DNA of 62,000 bases from Tubiluchus corallicola (taxonomy: Eukaryota; Priapulida; Priapulimorpha; Priapulimorphida; Tubiluchidae): contig JAQGDQ010000314.1 in assembly GCA_030141605.1 (NCBI GenBank), positions 1 to 62,000 on the forward strand, written 5' to 3'. Each line of letters begins with the position of its first letter. Position 1 is the stretch's first letter. The notes beneath the pieces were generated by a model. It saw only the letters and a list, made by a program, of their open reading frames with translations, had not been told where the DNA came from and ran no database searches. Both the position numbers and the translations under genes were made by a program. Below, piece by piece: positions 1-12,900 of the stretch.

Positions 1-940
1 ATGCAAATTATGCGTTGCTGTGACAACTGTCAGCAGCACTGCTCAGCAACGAGTACTACACATAGCACAACCGTTGCAGGACAAAACAAAAATAAATAAT
101 ATCTGCTTTATACATTTATTATCATCATCACGTTTGTTTGGTTTTATATGCACAGCTGCATAAATTCTTCACACATTCAGTATTTACAAAAGTGTGTTGC
201 AGCGCATCGCATCGCAACAAGTTGAATTGTAATCTCTTTTTATTGCTGTTGCAATGCTATGCAGCAAATGTGGATGTGCGATTGCAAATCTCTTATTCTA
301 GCATAATTGCCACATCTTGCATCACAAGCAACTGTCATTCAACGTACAGAGCAAATTACCAAAGTGCCTTATTATCCCTGTCAGTAGTATCGTTAACAAT
401 AAATACAGATGTCAGCATCGTCATGATTTGAGGAGCAATTGTCACCTAATTTGCTTAAAACTAGTCTCAATGCTTGAGTTTGATTCTCTGATTGGAAATA
501 TATAGGCAGCATCACAGTTCATAACCTTACTTGCCTTAATGATCGGTAAAGCCTGCATTGCTGATGAACAATATTTTTAAAATGTAACATTTAGAGAGCA
601 AATATTTTAAAAATTGACAAATGCATATTTTTCTGCATCAGTCGGTTAGTTTCAAGAATGTGCTTGTAACTTTAAAAATTTCATGACAGGCAATGTTCCA
701 TGACTTCTTAGTAATGACACTTACTCTAGACACTTCATTATTTCTTAGTGCAGCATGAACTGAAAAAAGTTCAGGTTTGCATGCCAATAGTAAGCAGGCA
801 CAGAAAATTTGTTTGACAGCACCCGTTACAAAATGCATTAATTTTTATAACTATAAAAGTTAAGTACACAGTATTCCCAAAAAAAAAATTAATTTGTCCC
901 AAAATTTGTAGTTTAATATCACCTAAACTTTCAGCTGCTG
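1..940. other. 3' flank of ataxin-7; no gene recognised
   Basis: AT-rich DNA downstream of the ataxin-7 stop. It probably includes the 3' UTR: a minus-strand AATAAA lies at 120-115, and other polyadenylation sites are possible. The short open frames are not supported by any protein pattern. Confidence 0.5.
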
Positions 941-3900
941 TCATACATGAGGAGCAACTTGTGTCCCATCTGGCTTGTCATTGGCCACCTGAAGCATCTG
1001 AGCTCTGCCTTGATGAGGCACAACAGGGATTTTGAGATGCATTGTGGCTAGTGGCGGAGGATTGGACACTGGCGGTGGTTTGGCTTGCACGTGCGTAGCA
1101 TTGAGAAACTGATTGGAAAACAAGTCTTGAAAGTTTTGAGACAGGCTGCTAGGCGGCGTCAGCGTCGAGTTGAGATTGATGAATTGAGGCTGAGACAATT
1201 GCTGGTTCTGCTGAGGCGCTGCTGGCTGTCGTGGCGACGTCTTCTCCAGGGGCATCTTAGTGAATGTTATGTTTGGCATAGTATGGGCGGAGATGGCTGT
1301 AACAAGGAAAATAAAAGTTACATTTGATATTAAAAACCAGTACAAGCCAAAATTAAAAAACAACATACATGACATGCCCACATCCACAAGCGTCATGATA
1401 GTGCTAAAATACACCTTTGGAAGAGCATGTATTTACAAAATTAAGAGAAATTTTTCACTGTTTAAAAGAACTTAGATCTAAAATTATTTTTATGACAATA
1501 ATTAACAACACTATCAGAAACACATCTCTCACAAACTGATTTTCATGTAGATGCCATTCTTAAATTACTTGTTGTTAACCTGGGGTGGGGCTACTGTAAA
1601 ATCTGTGACTTTATTCACATGTGACACCTTAAATTTCATTCTCGTACCTGTGCTGGAGGCATCAAGGTTACATGTCGGTACCGGCGACGGTGCATTAGCT
1701 CGAGCGTTTGTCATGGAATGCAGAGCGTTAACGGCTCCGGCACCCTTAAGAATGATATTACCGCCAGCAAGTGACTGGGACTGGAAGCCATTCAAGACGG
1801 CTGCGGATGAAACAACAGGCTGCTGGCCGAGCTGGCGTGTTAGGGTACCCTGCAACAGAGAATAACTTATTAATGTTGATAATATCACCAAATCACCTGC
1901 ACATCCACTAAGCTTGCCCTCTATTCATTATTATTATTGCAGAAACTAAAAACTTTTATATACATAGACATGCATAGAACAGAGACCTATGGGCAAAAAA
2001 CAGCTAAAAACAAATGTTTTTAATGTTGATAATATCACCAAATCACCTGCACATCCACTAAGCTTGCCCTCTATTCATTATTATTATTGCAGAAACTAAA
2101 AACTTTTATATACATAGACATGCATAGAACAGAGACCTATGGGCAAAAAACAGCTAAAAACAAATGTTTTTAATGTTGATAATATGACCAAATCACCTGC
2201 ACATCCACTAAGCTTGCCCTCTATTCATTATTATTATTGCTGAAACTAAAAACTTTTATATACATAGACACGCATAGAACAGAGACCTATGGGTAAAAAA
2301 TAGCTAAAAACAAATGTTTTGACTTGCCATTTAATGAATAACATAAATGTAAACGTATTGCTCAAAAAAAAACTGGTAAAGTAAGCAAAATATTACGCAT
2401 TTTAGTCATTTCACTACTTTCTGCATTTTAGTTTAATTATCTCAAGGCGTGCAAGTTGTCATGAAATACAATAAAACCTGCACTGGGATTTGATGGTAAG
2501 CTGTTCTTTTAACACATATTTGCTGCATATATTAACATCATAAACAGAAAAAGCAAACTTCATTTTCTTGTTAAAACCATAAGGTCAATAAATTAAATCC
2601 GGGCTACATACATTCTATTACTGAATTATGTATATAAGCTTACCACATTAAATGGTGTTGTAGCACGGGTTGTTGAAATCGTTGTCTGAGCAGCAGGTGG
2701 TTCTGTAACTATTGGAGCTTCCATCAATGCAGCTAGTGCCGGCATAGAACTTGCCATACTACCCGCACCGCCACCTCTCTTCGGCGCTTTCGTCGTCCGG
2801 CCCCGCTTGGCACCCCCGCCTCGATTGCTCACAGGAGCGGGGTTGCTCCACACTAAGACATTAGACGACGAATTTGCCACATTACTCGTCACAAACTGAG
2901 GTCCATTTTCCGTCAGAATGTAGCCACTGTTTTCACTGTTTACTGGCGGCATTGTTACAGCTAAACCTTTTCCTTGTAAAGCAGCAAGATCTACAGGAGA
3001 GATAGTCAATTGCAAGTCTTTGACTGGTTGCTGCATCTCTTTTACCGCCGCGGGAATCGTGTGCACTTGCTGTTGTTGCTGCTGAGTTTGGTTATTTCTT
3101 GTTGTTTGTATTTGCACATTTTTATTTAATAATGTCATAGTTAAATTCACAGTTCCGCTCTGTAATTGTGTACTGCCTATATTGAAAGCGCCGGCTATCG
3201 TTGATGGAGTCAAGTTTATTGTTGCCGTGGTAACACCACTGCTGGTGACGCCAGACAGTGGACCAGAAACCGCTGACAGTGGAATAGTTATTGTGCCGAT
3301 TTGTAAACCGCCAACGGCAGAAGGCGCTTCTGGAGGTTTCACTTTCACATCGGGTGTAACCCGTATTGGGGGTGTTACTTTATTCACAGTTGGCACAGAG
3401 CGAGGTAAGTTTACTGGCCGAATAATTTTCGGTGTTGTCCTAGGAGCGGTGGAACTGCTTTGGTCCATTAAGTTTGCGAGGAGTTCGTTCGACGCGATGA
3501 TTCCTTCTTTGGATGTTGGAACGGGATTCTCCACGCACATTTTCCTATAAAAAATAAGAATCTAGTGAGAATTGTTGCCTTTCAAAAACATCTGGTGTTT
3601 AAGACTCACTTATTACAACTAGTTAAAGAGAAGCTTAAGAAAAGCTCTAAATACTGTTTGTTACTTTCAAGCAAAATGGAGTTAAGATGTTTCAGAAAAA
3701 TGACAAAACAATTCTAATATAACAGGTATTCCCATTCATAGTCAAAACGCGTTTTCAATAGAGCCCTTTCTTGATGCTGGAGGTCAGTTAGGGTAATATG
3801 GTCACTCACAAGCCCAAATTCTAACCACATGTTTAAAGCTAAGTCAAATAGAAGTTCATTATGATCCAAATTAGAATCACAAGTCATATCATCAAGCAAA

Positions 3901-6900
3901 GACACACCTCAAGTCATTAGAATCCCTGACTGCATGTATTTAACAGCAACAGGAGCAAGAAAATTCTACTACTTGTTCCTTATTAATGCACCTTTCATGG
4001 ATAATACAGAACAGAAAAGCAGAAAATTTTCACCTTTGGGAACTATGCAAACATGGCATTCAGTAAAATTACAAATGAAAATACAGCTACGTTAAGCGGA
4101 GTTGTATTTTACCGAATTATGGTTATATAATCAATAAGGCACACATAAACTGATAAAAATGAATATATATTATTTTTTATATCATATTAATTCATTACTT
4201 GTTATTAAAATGGTTCACTCATATTAATAAAATCGAGTAAGCCTCAACGTAAAGTTAATATAACAATACTGTTCAAGACAAATGCGTCCAATGCAGCCTA
4301 AAAACCCAATAGTGCAAAACTAACGTCTAATTGTTTACAATATATGGACATATTTACAAACACGATATTAAAACATATTTACAAAACAATATTACAAAAG
4401 TACATTAAATTTTACATGACATTTACACTGTGTATACATTTGACATTACACAACTAATATAACACGCATTACGTTACATAAATTTTAATATTCTTAATCA
4501 TTTTATGTAGATCTGGGGCGAGGGTAGATGAAAGTTGAGTCTGTGTAATTAGTATCAGATGCATAATTCGGAAGTTGAAACCTGTTACATTGATATTCTC
4601 TTAATTTCTTTTTAAACTGACGGAGAGATTATATTTGTTTTATTTCACTAGGTAGCGAGTTCCATAAACGTATGGTTTGTTTTGATATAGAGTTATTTCC
4701 AAATTTATTGTTTACCGTAATTTGCTTTAAATCTATCATTTAAAGTGATATCAGGAATGAATGATAAAGGATTGCTTATAAACGGAATGCTCAGTTTATT
4801 GACATATTTACAAAGAAATATCAGTGTTTTGTAATCTCGATAGGCTTCTAATATTGGTATTTTTGTGGAACTTCTTAAATTTGTTGCAGCATATATAACA
4901 AATATGACAAATTAGGTTATTTTAACATTTAGGCACGCAAAGTTCAAATGTTGGTTTAGGCCAAAATTCTCATTACTTCAGTAGTGTAGTCAGCCATGTA
5001 CATTGTACTGTACTGTACTGTACATTACTGTAGTCAGCCATGTACATTGTACTGTACTGTACTGTACATTACTGTAGTCAGCCATGTACATTGTACTGTA
5101 CTGTACTGTACATTACTGTAGTCAGCCATGTACATTGTACTGTACTGTACATTACTGTAGTCAGCCATGTACATTGTACTGTACTGTACTGTACATTACT
5201 GTAGTCAGCCATGTACATTGTACTGTACTGTACTGTACATTACTGTAGTCAGCCATGTACATTGTACTGTACTGTACATTACTGTAGTCAGCCATGTACA
5301 TTGTACAAATAAAATACATGTAAAAACATTTACAAAGCATACTTTATATGTGCTTGTCACCATATCAAGCACACAGAAAAACATTGCTGTACGTACTTTA
5401 GAGGAGGAGGATGAACATAACGATCCATGGCTGATCGGAATGCTGATCGTAGAAGATCCGATTTTCGATCAAAAACTGCAAAGCCATTGGTCATTTGCCT
5501 GGCACCAAACCTACATGTCTGTATAAATACAAACAATAAAAACTATAAAATGTTACCCACAGCAGTCTTATTTTCCAAGGGACAGATATAATTCTAACTA
5601 CAACTGAGAAAAGTATGTCTTTTGTTCGATTTAGATATTAGATTACAGGCCGTGTAACCCACTACAGCAGAAATTAAAATAAGAGAGGGACAAATACAGT
5701 GGCGAGTGAAATCTAGAACGAAATTAACATGTGAAATTTCTGTAACATTTAGTTGCTAAAGTGCATAACAGAACTGAAATGAACTGAGAAGAGTTTGATG
5801 AACTAACAGCAATCATGGCACTTACTAATCAAGCTTGAGAACTTTTCCCCCCCGACTTGCTGCTTGTCTATCATATTAAAAGCCTTGTCGTGTGTTGATT
5901 TATTTATGTCATGCCTAAGGTCCCAGTATGACACGCTCCACACAGCTATAGTCACATAGCCCATGTTTCAGTCAATTTACAACAATTTCATGGGTCTCTC
6001 AAATATGAGTTAAATAGATTTAGTTAGTGTCATACTGGAATAGCAATGGTGATGTGTATAAGAATGCAAATGTGGGCAAACAAAGTGTAACGTACAGCTA
6101 TCGGCTTTGGATGTTGGTACGGTGTTGATCGAGTAGATGAGCCTGGTTTTCTCGCATCTAGCAATCCCTCAGCAAGATTTCGGATACTGCAAGTCGGTCT
6201 TGTTGTTCGTAGCAACGTCGTCCCCGGCAACCTGGAAAACAACATTGAAAACTAAACGCTGATATTTACAAATACGCTGAATTTTTAGATACTATAATCA
6301 GAGATTTCTTTTTTATATTTATCTGTTACACTGACTTTATAAATTGATACAGTGATAGAGTAGCTACTTTCTACATTGTTGCAGCATTTGTCTTAAGAAA
6401 ACCAAAAACAAGAGATTAAAATGTGCACATGTTTTTAAGTAGACCTTACATCATGATATGTACAAAGATTATAAGATGATAAATTTAATTAGTTACATTA
6501 GTAAGTTTGCAGATATATATTGGTTTACTACATTATGAACAATACATGGCATAGCTACATTTTAGTTATAAAAATTAGCACATGATACAATGATAAAGTT
6601 GTATAGGCTAAAACCTACATCATGAATAAACATTTATCATATTATGTTATGTAAAAGTGTATCACATACCTATCTACTAGGACCCGAGGATATCCTCGAT
6701 AAGGACTTTCTGGGAGATAACATTGCGCTGGGCAATTGCTAAATCAATTTAATACAGATTGCCCAGAAAATTTACAGAGTGAGAACTTGACATATATAAG
6801 AATTGGTTACAATATAAAATTCTGCTAGTTTTACTTTTTTCTTATAACAAATATTTTTGGTAACCCAATTTAACAAAGAAATGTTTACTGTATAGTTATA

Positions 6901-9900
6901 AATTGAACCACTAAATCAGTTACCCATTTGATACTGCTACAAGCTAATGTTTTAACAACAACAATTTATGTTGATTTTCTCCCCTACCAATATAATGTGA
7001 AAAGCCATCAGAATTAGTAGCAAACCACTCTACATAGTTAAAAGGTGACTCCACATAGGTGTCATACAGCAACTCTTTTATTCGGTTAATTTGACTTCAT
7101 CAGTTTTTTTTACCTATACTGTTTCTTTTTGTTTCAATAATATTGTATGTTGATGAATTGTATATGTATTGCTGGAGTGAAATAAATTGATTGATTGATT
7201 GATAAAACGGTACCTTGAAAGTGCAGTGGCACTGGTTGCTAAGGGCATCGTTGGCATGGTAATTTTTGTTGTCGCGGAAGTACTTGGAGACGGACGATGG
7301 ATTTTCTTTTCCATCTTTCTGAGATGAGCTCTACTGGATGCCTTTAAACTGTAGAAAAGCAAAAATTGCTTAGTGCTTATAAGTGCAACAGCTAAGGTTA
7401 AACTCACACAATAATACAATGTTTTTGCACTGGCAATATTTCATGCTTATTATACTTGTTAAAATTTACAACTTTAAATATTTATACATTAATTCAATTT
7501 ATATATACATTTAATAATAAGTTGAATTGGTTATCCTAAAAAATTCTAATTCTATACTCTATAATCTAATATTTGCATTCAATGAAAATTGGATTGATTC
7601 CCAAGGACACAGCATTGAACATTGTTCTAGTAGCATTACTGAACTTATGAGGATTGTAAGCAAAGTTTTGAAATCCCTGCCTCCTTGAGCAAGGAATTTT
7701 TTCGTCAGCACTGAATGGCCAAGCATGATTCACACAGCATTATACAGTCAATAAATCTAATGAAGTTAAAGAATTTGCAGGTACATTCTGAGGTGACAGG
7801 CGTCATTACTCATTTTTTTAGCATTACATAAATTTTGGAGTGATGCCAAAAAGCGTTTCTTACGGCTTTCGAAAAAAATTTGCTATAACGATTGTTATCC
7901 ACAGCTGTCCTTACTATTTTATTTTAACCCAAGAGTCTGATATGCCAAGTGTAGCGGGTGCATAGGCCCTTTTGGTCTTTATTTAGTTACTGCCACGGTG
8001 CTGCCACCTGTTTGTTTATTTAGTAGACTTTTGCCTTTTACTGTAGTCACTCTTTTAAAATTGAAGCACCTAATATCCTTGAATATATTCGCTTTTTGAT
8101 CTTTCGCTCTAGCTATAGTAGTTGTCTGACATTTTACCCGGCTTTTGATTCTCTCGGCCATTGCTCTTGTGTTGTGTCTGAACATTATGTCTGTAACTCT
8201 CTTACGAGTTTATTGTAGTGACAACGTTGTTGTTGATACCTTGGAGTTCTCATTCCGTCTGTGTAATTGCTAAAGGCTCTAACAACGTAAGTCATTATTA
8301 ATTAATTTCATTGCAGTGACAGTTTTGTTTTTCAGCTTGTATTTCAATACTTGTGAAGTATTTATTTGATGTTGCAGCTAAAACTTGATCCATGTAGTTT
8401 TTGTGAGCAATAGCTGTTGCGGCGTGTTCCTGTAATACCTTTATGGTATCTTGTAGATCTCATATTGTGTTGTATCTAACCTGATTGCTCAAACGTTCGT
8501 TTCATTTTCTCCTGTTAAAATTTGCTCTTTCAAATCATTGTATTTATTACAGAATAAAGAAACTTTTTGGAGGAACACGAACTGGTGTTTTGCATCCATT
8601 TCATCCTTTATTGTTGAGCTGTTCTCAGTACACCTGGAGGACATGAGAAGAGATCAAGGGTGCCAACGAACGTCACATGGAGCAGGCTCAAGGACGACCT
8701 AGATCTGCCCTCTCACCTGTGTTACACACGCTTTGAGTCTACCGCCGTGCCTGGCTGAACGGAAATGGGATTCATCGCTGCGTAATGTTGTATCTACTGC
8801 TTTGTGCCCAAGTCCTTTGAACGTGTTCTTACTACTGAACTACATGTCTTCGTAGATGCTTCACAAGCTGCTTATGCAGCAGTTGCTTATCTTCGCCTAG
8901 TCGATGTTAATGACCATATTTACTGCAGTTTTGTCATCGGTAAATGTCGGTTAGCACCACTCAAGACCCTTACTATACCCAGACTAGAACTGTGTGCGGC
9001 TCTTATGGGTGTAAGGATTGACGAAACATTGAGACGTGAAATACAGCCAAGCATCGAAAACACATACTTCTGGACAGATAGTATGATTGTTCTAAGATAT
9101 ATCAATAACTCGGACAAACGCTTCAAGACCTTTGTGGCAAATAGATTATCAGCCATTCACGAGCAGTCTTCACCAAGTCAATGGTATCACATTGCAAGTG
9201 ACAAGAACCCAGCAGATATTGCTACAAGAGGGCTAGGTGCTCAACAGCTTATTGATAATAAGGTTTGGCTCAGTGGTCCAGAATTTCTGTGGGATGCATC
9301 AAGTACCTGGACTAGTATGTCTACAATTCCTTTTGATGTTCAAAACACAGATGACCTTGAGGTAAAGCTTGATGCAGCAGGAATAAAGGCAAACACAGTA
9401 GTAGTAAAAGATAGCCAGGAACCACTTTTGTTGTTCATACGTCACTTCTCTTCTTGGTACAGATTGAAGAAGGCCATTGCATGGCTCCTTAGATTGAAGT
9501 GCATTCTACTTCAAAGGGTCAGAAAATCTCCAAATATGATGGTTCACACTGGCAGGCTTACAGTTCAAGAGCTGGCTGAAGCAGAGGAATCTATCATAAT
9601 GTATCTTCAAGATGTTCATTTTCAGAAGGAAAAGGCTGCATTGACACATCTGAGCATGGATGTTACAAGGACTGATAGCAAGCAAAGGTCAGCTAAAAGG
9701 ATTTTGCAGTCTAGCTGCCTTTTCAAGCTTGATCCAATACTAACATCTAATGGTCTAATTTGTATAGGAGGTAGAATCAAGCACAAGCACCAGCCTATAA
9801 TTCCCAGAGATGAACATGTTGTTTCTCTGATCATCAGAGAAATGCATGAAAGGACTGGCCATTCAGGCAGAGAGCATGTGATGGCAAAGCTTCGCGATAA

Positions 9901-12900
9901 ATTCTGGATTATAAAGGCAAGGCCAATGGTAAGGCGTTTATTATCCAGCTGTACAATTTGTAAGCGTCGTGATGCTCGCCTAGAATGTCAAAAGATGGCG
10001 GACCTTCCTAATGACAGGCTTGAGTCTGGAAACCCTCCATTTTTGCGAGTAGGAGTTGACTGCTTCGGGCGCTTTCTTGCCAAACGGGGCCGTGCACTAG
10101 TGAAACGTTACGGCTGTCTGTTCACATGTCTGGCAACAAGAGCCATTCACCTAGAACTTTTGTTTTCCTTGGAAACTGACAGTTTTTTGAACGGACTATT
10201 TCGTTTTATCAGCAGAAGAGGAGTTCCCGAGCTCATCAGATCAGACTGTGGCACAAACTTCGTTGGTGCTAATGAAAAGCTAAAGAAAGCAATTCAGAAT
10301 TGGAATCAAGAGCAAATCGATACTGCCTTACGTCAGCAGAATATCCAATGGAAATTCAACACACCCTCAGCTTCACATCAAGGAGGAGTATGGGAACGTA
10401 TGATACGTTCAGTACGCAAAGTGATGTCTTCCATTGCAAATCTGCAAACAGTAGATGACGACAGTCTTATAACTCTGTTTTGTCAAGTAGAAGCCATCAT
10501 AAATGGTCGACCGCTTAGTATTGTGTCTGATGATCCACGAGACCTACAGCCTCTTACACCCAATCACATTCTTCTTCTAAGAGGTGGTCCAACATTGCCC
10601 TTTGGTAAATTTTCTGAGACTGATTTGTACAAAAAACGTTGGAGGCAAGTTCAATATTTGTTGGACATCTTCTGGAAGCGATGGGTATCCGAATACTTGC
10701 CATTGCTTCAAAGCCGTCAGAAATGGCACCATAGGTCTCAAAATTTGAAGATTGGAGATATTGTTATTGTTGCAGACCAGAATTTACCAAGAGGACATTG
10801 GAAACTGGCACGAATAGACAATGTATTTCCTGGCAAGGATGGCTTAGTTAGATCCGTAGAGGTTCGGATGGGTGACTCTGTCTTGCGTAGACCAATTCAC
10901 AAAATTGCTTTACTTGAACGTATTGATGAAAATGTTTACCAAATTGATTAAATGTTCGTAAATTGCTCATTTAATGAGGGGCGGTGTAGCGGGTGCATAG
11001 GCCCTTTTGGTCTTTATTTAGTTACTGCCACGGTGCTGCCACCTGTTTGTTTATTTAGTAGACTTTTGCCTTTTACTGTAGTCACTCTTTTAAAATTGAA
11101 GCACCTAATATCCTTGAATATATTCGCTTTTTGATCTTTCGCTCTAGCTATAGTAGTTGTCTGACATTTTACCCGGCTTTTGATTCTCTCGGCCATTGCT
11201 CTTGTGTTGTGTCTGAACATTATGTCTGTAACTCTCTTACGAGTTTATTGTAGTGACAACGTTGTTGTTGATACCTTGGAGTTCTCATTCCGTCTGTGTA
11301 ATTGCTAAAGGCTCTAACAACGTAAGTCATTATTAATTAATTTCATTGCAGTGGCAGTTTTGTTTTTCAGCTTGTATTTCAATACTTGTGAAGTATTTAT
11401 TTGATGTTGCAGCTAAAACTTGATCCATGTAGTTTTTGTGAGCAATAGCTGTTGCGGCGTGTTCCTGTAATACCTTTATGGTATCTTGTAGATCTCATAT
11501 TGTGTTGTATCTAACCTGATTGCTCAAACGTTCGTTTCATTTTCTCCTGTTAAAATTTGCTCTTTCAAATCATTGTATTTATTACAGAATAAAGAAACTT
11601 TTTGGAGGAACACAAACTGGTGTTTTGCATCCATTTCACCAAGTGAGAGATATAATTCTATCTATAACTGAGAAAATCACATTTTTTTGTTCAATTTAGA
11701 TATTAGATCGTAGGCAGTGTAACCCGTTACAGCATAAATCAAATCAAAATACACTAATACAGTGGTGAGTGAAATGTAGAGCAAAACTAACATGTGAATG
11801 AGCCATCGATACTCTAGGGTAAAGTATATTTTTCCTTTAACTATCAATTGTTGAACTGCACACCAGAATTGAAGTGCCATGTGCATTAATTCTAGGCACG
11901 ACATCCAATGCAATTATATTTTCCAGGCCATTGATAACTATAATAATAAGGACAATAGCCACGCACTATATCTTATTTACAAACTGTTATGTCTGCACAT
12001 TTCTTTAATAATGCTGAACTAGGTTATCAACATTATTTTAGAACACCATATGCATATTAGTTTCCCAAAGTTTAATTTTCACACTAGCTAACAGATGAGG
12101 CTAGTGTACACTCAACACTTTGGAATAGCATGTGATAAAAAATCACCATCACTGACTTTAAAAAAGTTGATGCAGTTTATTAATTGCATGAATACTTTAC
12201 CTGGCAGGTGGCAGTCCAGCAGCAATAAGTGCTGCATCTCTGGATTCTCTGTGCTCCATAAGTAACTTGTCGAATGGCATGGAACGGCCAGGAACAGCAC
12301 GCCGTTGAGATAGCGCATGAGTCTATAATAGTGAAGGGAAATAGTAATAAAACCAACGCACAAAACAAATGTAGTGGTTAAAGTAGGGCTTATTTATTGG
12401 CAGTTATTAGCTAGTCAAATTTTGAAAGCGATTTGTTGAATGAGGTAAAATGTAAAACTGTAGAAAATGTCACGCAGTGACAACATTCACTATTACAATC
12501 ACCTCTTGTTGAAAATATTTTAACATACCTTACAAGTGAGACTTCGCGTACAGGGTTCTCCTGTTTCTGCCCACGGCACACCGCAGTGCTTATCTGGGTC
12601 AAACTCGCGGTCTGTAATAAGTAAAGAAAACACCAATGTTTCATGCATAGTCAAAACAATAAAGCTAGTGAGATTGCAATCTTAGTTTTCAAATGAAAGA
12701 AATTAAGATGTCAATAATTACAGCCATACGAATTGGAAATTGGCAATATAATGGTAGAAAAATTGGTATGTGTCAAAATTTACGCTGTGTAACACGTTAA
12801 CTGCTAACCAGGAGTATACATGTACTAGGTGGGCTCCACCCACTGCTACTACCACTATAGTTATAATTGATTAAATGATGCTATACCATACAGAATTGTT

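Larger units (their letters stand above)
7950..11638 (+). mobile_element. BEL/Pao LTR retrotransposon, internally deleted, recent
   Basis: Complete insertion bounded by two 654-bp direct LTRs (7950-8603 and 10985-11638), each starting TGTAGCGGG and ending TTTCA, with a perfect 5-bp target-site duplication CCAAG at 7945-7949 and 11639-11643. By eye the LTRs differ at only about two sites (8316 region A/G; 8580 region G/A), so insertion is recent. The internal part is only about 2.4 kb and holds RNase H, integrase and the C-terminal domain but no gag, protease or reverse transcriptase. It is in ataxin-7 intron 7, opposite in direction to the gene. Confidence 0.95.

Noticed and set aside
3182-3550. 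Plus-strand open frame of 122 codons
   Set aside because: Antisense shadow of ataxin-7 exon 11.
3714-3905. Possible extra ataxin-7 exon on the minus strand
   Set aside because: Weak acceptor, no homology, and exon 10 at 5397-5518 already supplies the required phase.
5167-5526. Plus-strand open frame over the CTGTA minisatellite
   Set aside because: Its repetitive N-terminal part is minisatellite and its end overlaps ataxin-7 exon 10 in antisense.
7979-8185. 68-codon minus-strand open frame, repeated at 11014-11220
   Set aside because: It lies inside both LTRs and is identical only because the LTRs are; no protein motif.
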